Shown in pieces: positions 58,599-64,000 of a DNA stretch of 64,000 nt (the stretch's first letter is position 1; each line of letters starts with the position of its first letter). The notes below the pieces were generated by a model. That model saw only the letters and a program-made list of their open reading frames with translations, ran no database searches and was not told the DNA's origin. Source of the DNA: Rosa chinensis (Eukaryota; Streptophyta; Magnoliopsida; Rosales; Rosaceae); assembly GCF_002994745.2 (NCBI RefSeq), contig NC_037092.1:23027001-23091000 (forward strand), read 5' to 3'. Position numbers and translations under genes: made by a program.

Positions 58599-60077
58599 AT
58601 GAAAAAATTCAATCCAGGAAATGAAAGAAAACTCCTTCCCTACCAGGATATTGAAATGGAAGAAGGAGAAAGCTCCAAAACTTCCATCATTAGAGAAAAA
58701 GGAAAGCTTAAACTCCTGGTACAGAAGGCCCCTACGGGCAGAAATGGAGAAAGAAATTCTGAAAGATTTGTCCCAGAGGACAAGATACCCAGAGTACCAA
58801 TTTCCAACTATGGAATTTGGCTAGATCTGGATAAAGCTCTAGACAAGAGAAAAACTCTTGACCAATGGGTAGATAGCTTGATGATGGCCTCTGCTCTTAC
58901 CCTTGGAAAATTTGAAGCTCCTGATCTTCAGATATACTTTGAAACTACTCTCACAGGAGTAGCAAAAAAGTATTACTTCTCTTTCAAAGAGACAGCCAAA
59001 GGAAAAGAATGGCTGGAGGAGATCAAAACTTCGAAATCTCTGTATGATTTTGCAGTACCACTGTACGATCAGTTATGTGGAGATCTTTCAAATCTGAGTG
59101 AAAAGGCTAAAGAAACGGCCAAATCAAATATCTATACTCTCAAAATCTGTGACATGAGATATTTTGAAGAATACTTGAATGAATTTCAAGAATATTACTG
59201 TACAATTGGTGAATTAGAAAATACTGATTTAGTTAATCTGTTGCACAGAAAACTCCCTGAACCATGGAGACCAGCTGTGAGAGAAAGCATAGCTGAAAAA
59301 CCAATTGAAAGATTTTCAGTTGGAGGAATTGCCGACAGAATCAAGCAATTATTAAAGGAACAATGCAAAGCCAATCTTAGAGCTAAGATGGCCAAGAAAC
59401 AACTTAAAGGAGTTGAAAATTTCTGTTATGGAATACTGGATATGCCCACCAATTGGGGATGTCATGACTCCAAATTCCACAGAAAGAAGAAAGAAAAATA
59501 TTACTCTAAAAAATTCAAAAAGAGTAAGCAGAGAAAAAATTGGAAATTCAAGAAAAGTTCCAATTACAAGCAACAACAGGATGAAGATCCTAAAAAGAAA
59601 TTCTTCAAGAAAAAGAAGAATACTCATCAGCATAAACAACCAAGCAAGAAAGCTTGCAGATGTTGGTTATGTAAACCTGAAGGGCACTATGCCAATGAAT
59701 GCCCGGAAAAGGGTAAAAGCTCTACTAAAGCTCTCTTTGAAGAATATGAGCAGATAGTAGAAACAGCAAATATAAAAGGCTACAAAATAGCCTATTCTGA
59801 TGATGAAGAAGACGACAGGTCAGTTTATTCTGCCTGGTCTGAGGAAGAAGATTCATCTAAATCTGAGTCAGATTCTGAAGTAGAGTACTTCGAATCAAGA
59901 CAGATGAATGTTCTAAGAATCAAAAACTGGGAAGAAAGTAAGATAGAATCGTTAATGTCTTCTTATCAGGTGAACCCTGGTACATTCGTTTGTGACTATT
60001 GCCCATGTCACGAAAAGGATGGTCTCCCTACGTTTTGTGAAGAGTTAAAAAGACCTATCACAAAGAATGCTTCATAG
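58599..60077 (+). CDS. Pararetrovirus coat protein with CCHC zinc finger
   Basis: This is the longest open viral frame, 492 codons. The capsid core spans roughly residues 60-270. A Lys-rich stretch (about 290-345), as in caulimovirid coat proteins that bind nucleic acid and enter the nucleus, precedes the zinc finger CWLC-4-H-4-C at residues 355-368. An acidic Ser-rich tail (about 400-435) follows, then a second Cys cluster (CDYCPCHEKDG). The frame is also open upstream in the same phase back to about 58200 apart from the TGA at 58574, so the native start may lie further 5'. The last residues differ from what the next frame encodes (YHKECF at 60056), suggesting a small frameshift near the 3' end. 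Confidence 0.8.
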   Translation: MKKFNPGNERKLLPYQDIEMEEGESSKTSIIREKGKLKLLVQKAPTGRNGERNSERFVPEDKIPRVPISNYGIWLDLDKALDKRKTLDQWVDSLMMASALTLGKFEAPDLQIYFETTLTGVAKKYYFSFKETAKGKEWLEEIKTSKSLYDFAVPLYDQLCGDLSNLSEKAKETAKSNIYTLKICDMRYFEEYLNEFQEYYCTIGELENTDLVNLLHRKLPEPWRPAVRESIAEKPIERFSVGGIADRIKQLLKEQCKANLRAKMAKKQLKGVENFCYGILDMPTNWGCHDSKFHRKKKEKYYSKKFKKSKQRKNWKFKKSSNYKQQQDEDPKKKFFKKKKNTHQHKQPSKKACRCWLCKPEGHYANECPEKGKSSTKALFEEYEQIVETANIKGYKIAYSDDEEDDRSVYSAWSEEEDSSKSESDSEVEYFESRQMNVLRIKNWEESKIESLMSSYQVNPGTFVCDYCPCHEKDGLPTFCEELKRPITKNAS

Positions 60078-60810
60078 CTGAAGCAAGAAGAAAAACCAAG
60101 AATGGCCTTGTCAGCCAATTGGTAGAACAAGAATATGAAGAATATTTCTCTGAACAAAAAGAGAAAAAGGTAGAACCTTTGTTCCAAGAAATTATGGAAC
60201 CATCTTCCTCAAAAATAAAGGAAGAAATCATCGATGAAGAAAAAATCAATGAAAATGTAAATTTTGAACTGGTTGAACCACCAGAAATTGTTCCAGAAGA
60301 ATGTAAACCATTCATTCCAAAGGAACAAGCTCAAGAAAAGGAGTTTCAGCAATCGAAAGTCGTCTCTACCAGTAGATACAGCAACTACATAGCGATTGGA
60401 CTAAAATTCCCTGATCACAAAAAATATCATCTACATGCCTTTGTAGATAATGGATCAGGATTTATAGTTGTAAAGAGATTTGCAATTCCAGAAGAACTCT
60501 GGAAAGAAGATAAGAAAAGAACTGCTACTGGTGTCACATTTGATGGAAGTCACCTTACCATGAATAAAGTAGCAAAAAATGTTCATATCACCATTGGTGG
60601 AGGAACATTTATCATCCATAATGTTTGGCAATCTGAAGGCTAAGGATCAGATTTCCTGTTGGGAAATGATTTTATTCTCCAACAGAGATTCATCAGGATG
60701 AAGAAGCAATAGGCTTCAGAAAAGGAGAATGGGTGTTCTGGGCAGACCGACTTACACAAGCAAAAAGTGTAGTAGGTCCTGGTTTTACTACTCAGTATTA
60801 GAGATCGTAA
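60041..60810 (+). pseudogene. Pararetrovirus aspartic protease region, broken
   Basis: The frame is open from 60041 to a TAA at 60641, overlapping the coat ORF end. It would release capsid and enzyme subunits from the polyprotein. After an acidic linker it has SNYIAIGLKF and FVDNGSGFIVVKRFAIP, with the catalytic Asp at 60446. The family motif is D-T/S-G; here it reads D-N-G, so activity is doubtful even apart from the breaks. After the TAA the same frame continues with DFLLGNDFI, the usual segment before RT, then stops again near 60710 and 60800. Confidence 0.75.
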
Positions 60811-62545
60811 CCGAATAGTGGTGATCTTACCCCCTACAAACCCAAATTTGAACCCATACTCCAAATCAAACAACAAGACGAGTTACTTGTTGAAGAATCT
60901 TCTGAAGAACAAGAAGAAGAAGAAGAAGAAACTAGTGAAGAAGAAGAAGCTAGTTTCATCCATGAGCATAACCTCAAGCACTTTCAGAATAAGTTTGAGT
61001 CTCAGAAAATTCCCACTCTTGAAAAAATCAAGAAACTTCTCGAACATAATATCGATGTAGATCCTCAGAAGTTTTGGGAAAAAGACCCAGTGGTCTGTGA
61101 ATTGAGATTGCATGACATGAATGCTATTTGTCATGTCAAAACCATCCTTCAGTACAAAGAGGAAGATAAAAAAGAATTCAGAAAAGATATTGAAGATCTC
61201 CTGAATAAGAGATTAATTCAACCTTCCACTAGCCCTCATCATGCTCCAGCATTCTACGTGAGAAATCATGCAGAAACTCTAAGAGAAAAAGCTAGAATGG
61301 TGATTGATTACAGAGATGTCAATAAAAAGACTGTCAAAGACGGCTATCAAATTGCTCAAGTAAGAGTACTGATCAACCAGCTCAGAGGAGCTAAAGTCTT
61401 TTCAAAATTCGATGCAAAGTCAGGTTTTTGGCAAGTCAAGATGCACCCTGAGAGTGTACCTCTCACTGCATTTGGAACACCACAAGGACATTATGAATGG
61501 GTTGTAATGCCTTTTGGTCTCAAGCAAGCTCCCTCAATCTTCCAGAGAAAGATGGACAACATCTTCAAGCATGTTGCGGAGTTCTGTGTCGTCTACATAG
61601 ATGACATCCTGGTCTTCTCCAAAAACAGAGAAGAACACATGAAACACCTCCATGAGGTCATAAAGCTGATAGTTCAGCATGGAATTATCCTAGGAGAAAA
61701 GAAAATCTTCTTTATCCTTGATGAAGTTGATTTCCTAGGAATAAACATCAAGAATGGAGTAATAAAACTCCAACCGCATATCCTTGAAAAGATCTGGAAA
61801 TTCCCAGATAGAATTCCTGATGCTAAGAGTCTAGAGAGATTCCTTGGTGTCATAAACTATGGGAGAGATTTCATACCCAAAATCTCAGGGTTAACGGCAA
61901 TGTTGAATGGAGTAATAAAACTCCAACCGCATATCCTTGAAAAGATCTGAAAATTCCCAGATAGAATTCCTGATGCTAAGAGTCTAGAGAGATTCCTTGG
62001 TGTCATAAACTATGGGAGAGATTTCATACCCAAAATTTCAGGGTTAACAGCAATGTTATCTCCTAAGACGAGTTCCAAAAGAAAATGGAACTTCACAGAA
62101 GATGATGAAAAAACTGTGAAGCAGATAAAAAATCTCTGCAAAAACCTCCCTCCTCTTCAACAACCTGAAGAGAATGATGAAATTATCCTCCAAACAGATG
62201 CGAGCGATAATTATTGGTCCGGTGTGATTCTGGCAAAAACGCCTGGAACTAACATTGAAAAGATCTGCAAATTTTGTAGTGGCAAGTTTAGCCCTGCAGA
62301 GTCAAAAAAACAATTTTAAATTCTCCAGCTTTTCTTACAAGAACTATCTTCCAGACACCTTGACCAGAGAATTGGCAATGTTCAGCCGAAAACATGAAGA
62401 CGAAGGTCGTAATCCCAGAAGCAGAAGAACTGGGAAAGAACATGAATTTGAAGAGGATCCCATGGAAACCAAAGAAAAGATCCTGAAAAGGTTTCTGCTA
62501 AGTCCGAAAGGACTAACTACAACTGCTCAATCCCAGGGTAAATGA
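60811..62545 (+). pseudogene. Pararetrovirus reverse transcriptase/RNase H, duplicated and deleted
   Basis: The frame is open from 60811 to 61950. RT motifs appear in order: ARMVIDYRDVNKKT, FSKFDAKSGFWQV, FGLKQAPSIFQRKMD and the catalytic YIDD at 61594-61605. The enzyme copies viral RNA into DNA. A 153-bp in-frame tandem duplication (61753-62058) follows, and its second copy has a TGA where the first has TGG, ending the frame. After it the same frame resumes (62053-62319) into RNase H with ILQTDASDNYWSGVI, then breaks. KNYLPDTLTREL, the end of RNase H, appears at about 62342 in another frame, so the middle of RNase H is missing. A frame to 62545 follows. Confidence 0.85.
61753..62058 (+). repeat. 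153-bp tandem duplication inside RT
   Basis: Copy 1 is 61753-61905 and copy 2 is 61906-62058. Both begin AATGGAGTAATAAAACTCC, and they differ at only a few positions, including the TGG to TGA change at 61948-61950. The unit equals 51 codons, so the frame is kept across the junction. Confidence 0.95.
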
Positions 62546-62563
62546 TTGGCTAGCTCGTCTCAA

Positions 62564-63682
62564 ATGGTAGACGGTAAAGGCTCATCAAGACCGTTAAAGG
62601 CTGTTGCTTTGCCAAAAAGCAAACCTACTCCAACTGGAGTAATAAATGTTTTTAATTATGAACTTCAAACATTCGATACTCCTGTGTTCAGAACTGGCAG
62701 GAGACTAGCCTACCACCATAAAGCAATTCTGGATAATCTCCTGTTTGCTTTTCAGGAAAGGAGCAGTGGTTTGATGTTTCCAACACTCTTTGTACTTGTT
62801 GAGGAACTCTATGAAAATGGTAGACCACAATTTGAAGAACTTCATACACAGCAGAGTGCTGTAAGAAAAGAAAAAATTCACTTCCTTGAAAGCCCATAAA
62901 GTGCTAGGGTCCCTATCATAGCACTTAATGAATCAGACTGGCATGAATTTCATAGTCTGATAGGAAGTCATAATTCTGAAGACCGTGTTCCTCCAACTCT
63001 CTTTATCATTGCAGGACCATATGTTAGAAGATACCTGGTAAATGTTCAGAGTGAACATCCTCAAGAACACAAGCTTTGGCTTGTTGAAAATGGTTTTGTC
63101 CATAATCTGTGGACTAAAACAAATGATGATCTAAAAGGTTTGCCTCCCATCATTATCAATATAGTCAAGAACATTAGAAAAAATGACTGCATGCTTCGTC
63201 TGAAGTTCAGATCCACTCCTCCAGGATGGATTCAAAAGGCAAACGGAGAGGTTGAGTATATTTCTCCATATCATTATGTGAGAATCATTCAAAGACAATA
63301 TCTGCAACCTGCCTGTGTTGGCTATAATGGCCAGCCAAACTCAAGCATCCCATGGATGAAAGCCATGGCTCTGGAATATGTGAAAAAGATCATCTCTGAA
63401 GATATCAACAATACCTTCCTGGCAGTAGGAGCAAAAACTATTATCACTGCTTACGATCATCTTGACGTAGTCAGCAGTGACCTATTCCTATCTCTCACAA
63501 GAAAAGAGATAGATTCGACACTGGCATGCTTACAGTGGGTGGAAAAACTTGAAACTGACAACCACTGCAAAATGTATGTTGATACAGATGTCGAAGACAA
63601 TGCTACATCAGTTAGAATGGCTCAGGCAGATAACAACTCCTTTGTCTTTGGCGACAACTCAAAGACTGACGACAACATGTAG
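62564..63682 (+). pseudogene. Pararetrovirus transactivator/inclusion-body protein, one nonsense codon
   Basis: In caulimo- and soymovirus-like genomes the last ORF encodes the translational transactivator that forms inclusion bodies and allows reinitiation on polycistronic RNA. Position after pol and just before the 35S-like promoter supports this. The ATG at 62564 opens a frame stopped by TAA at 62897-62899. The same frame is then fully open to the TAG at 63680-63682, giving about 372 codons with a single stop. The C-terminal half has VRIIQRQYLQPACVGYN and an acidic end. Sequence-level recognition is weaker than for the other ORFs. Confidence 0.6.
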
Positions 63683-64000
63683 CAGTTGGTGAAGAAAAAA
63701 GCACCAAAACAAAAAGGCAACTGTTACCTTTTTAAAAGATACTTTTTCTTTTCAGAAAAGAAGAAGGTGAAAAACATTTCACCTAAATCATTTTGCTTTT
63801 CCTTGTCCGACCTCCATCATCAGGAGCACTCAGAAAAGTAGAAGGTCACGGAGTTGTTCTGTACATTTTTATGTTTTGAATTCAAGTTTGAGTTCTGCTC
63901 CCTATATAAGGAGCTTTAAGTTCATTTGTAAGGCATTAGAAAATTGAGCAGAAGAGTCTTCTCTCAAAGAGTAAGAAAGCCATAGTAGCAGTGTGCTTCC
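63683..64000 (+). other. Viral intergenic region, continuing past the window
   Basis: This holds the upstream promoter region and the start of the leader. Whether a second viral genome copy follows, which would matter for transcription from this promoter back into the ORFs, cannot be seen here. Confidence 0.6.
63895..63945 (+). promoter_or_regulatory. 35S-like pararetrovirus core promoter
   Basis: CCTATATAAGGAGC at 63901-63914 matches the TATA region of caulimovirus 35S-type promoters, and the following AAGTTCATTT is also like the sequence around their start sites. It lies about 220 bases after the last viral ORF, where the pregenomic RNA promoter belongs. Transcription would start near 63930-63940 and run off the right edge of the window. 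Confidence 0.75.

Noticed and set aside
56544..64000. A replication-competent virus copy
   Set aside because: Stops, frameshifts, an RT duplication and an RNase H deletion make this copy defective as it stands.

Overview
This is plant nuclear DNA, most likely a eudicot and plausibly a rosid (inferred from the style of the transposons and genes; no taxonomic search was possible). It is AT-rich, gene-poor and dominated by mobile elements. Only one gene looks intact: an intronless adenylate isopentenyltransferase (cytokinin biosynthesis) at 36081-37019, in a GC-rich island. The other host genes are broken: a GH17 glucan endo-1,3-beta-glucosidase cut by a hAT element (24230-25250), a SAWADEE-domain gene with frame breaks (38482-41249) and an F-box/F-box-associated gene (41727-42535, minus).

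Layout. 1-8 kb: AT-rich DNA with a LINE RNase H remnant, a 628-bp tandem duplication and several MITEs. 8-13 kb: a foldback MITE, a Mutator-type element (9621-11163) that carries a host gene fragment and SINEs, and diverged direct repeats. 13-18 kb: a GC-rich block, then two retroposed LINE ORF1-only units (DUF4283, zinc knuckle, AT-hook) in opposite orientation, each with target-site duplications. 18-31 kb: a foldback element in a TA microsatellite, an LTR-like block, minisatellites, two hAT elements with perfect 8-bp target duplications, and Mutator-like elements with 9-bp duplications. 31-47 kb: the host genes, and a second long-TIR element at 44869-46459.

48.2-55.8 kb holds an LTR retrotransposon with a 1.95-kb 5' LTR, a tRNA-Asp primer-binding site and a polypurine tract. 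It has no recognisable gag or pol, only a broken ORF of unknown function. Its 3' LTR is cut short and fused to an inverted copy of itself, making a palindrome with ~700-bp arms and a 24-bp loop (55117-56542).

Immediately after the palindrome is an endogenous pararetrovirus of the Caulimoviridae type. In order it has a tRNA-Met primer-binding site, movement protein, coat protein with CCHC finger, aspartic protease, reverse transcriptase/RNase H, a transactivator-like ORF and a 35S-like TATA region at the right edge. The coat ORF is long and open. The others carry nonsense codons, frameshifts, a 153-bp in-frame duplication and an RNase H deletion, so this copy is defective. The main candidates for something unusual are the LTR palindrome abutting this virus, the pol-less LTR element, the paired ORF1-only LINE units and the gene-carrying Mutator element.
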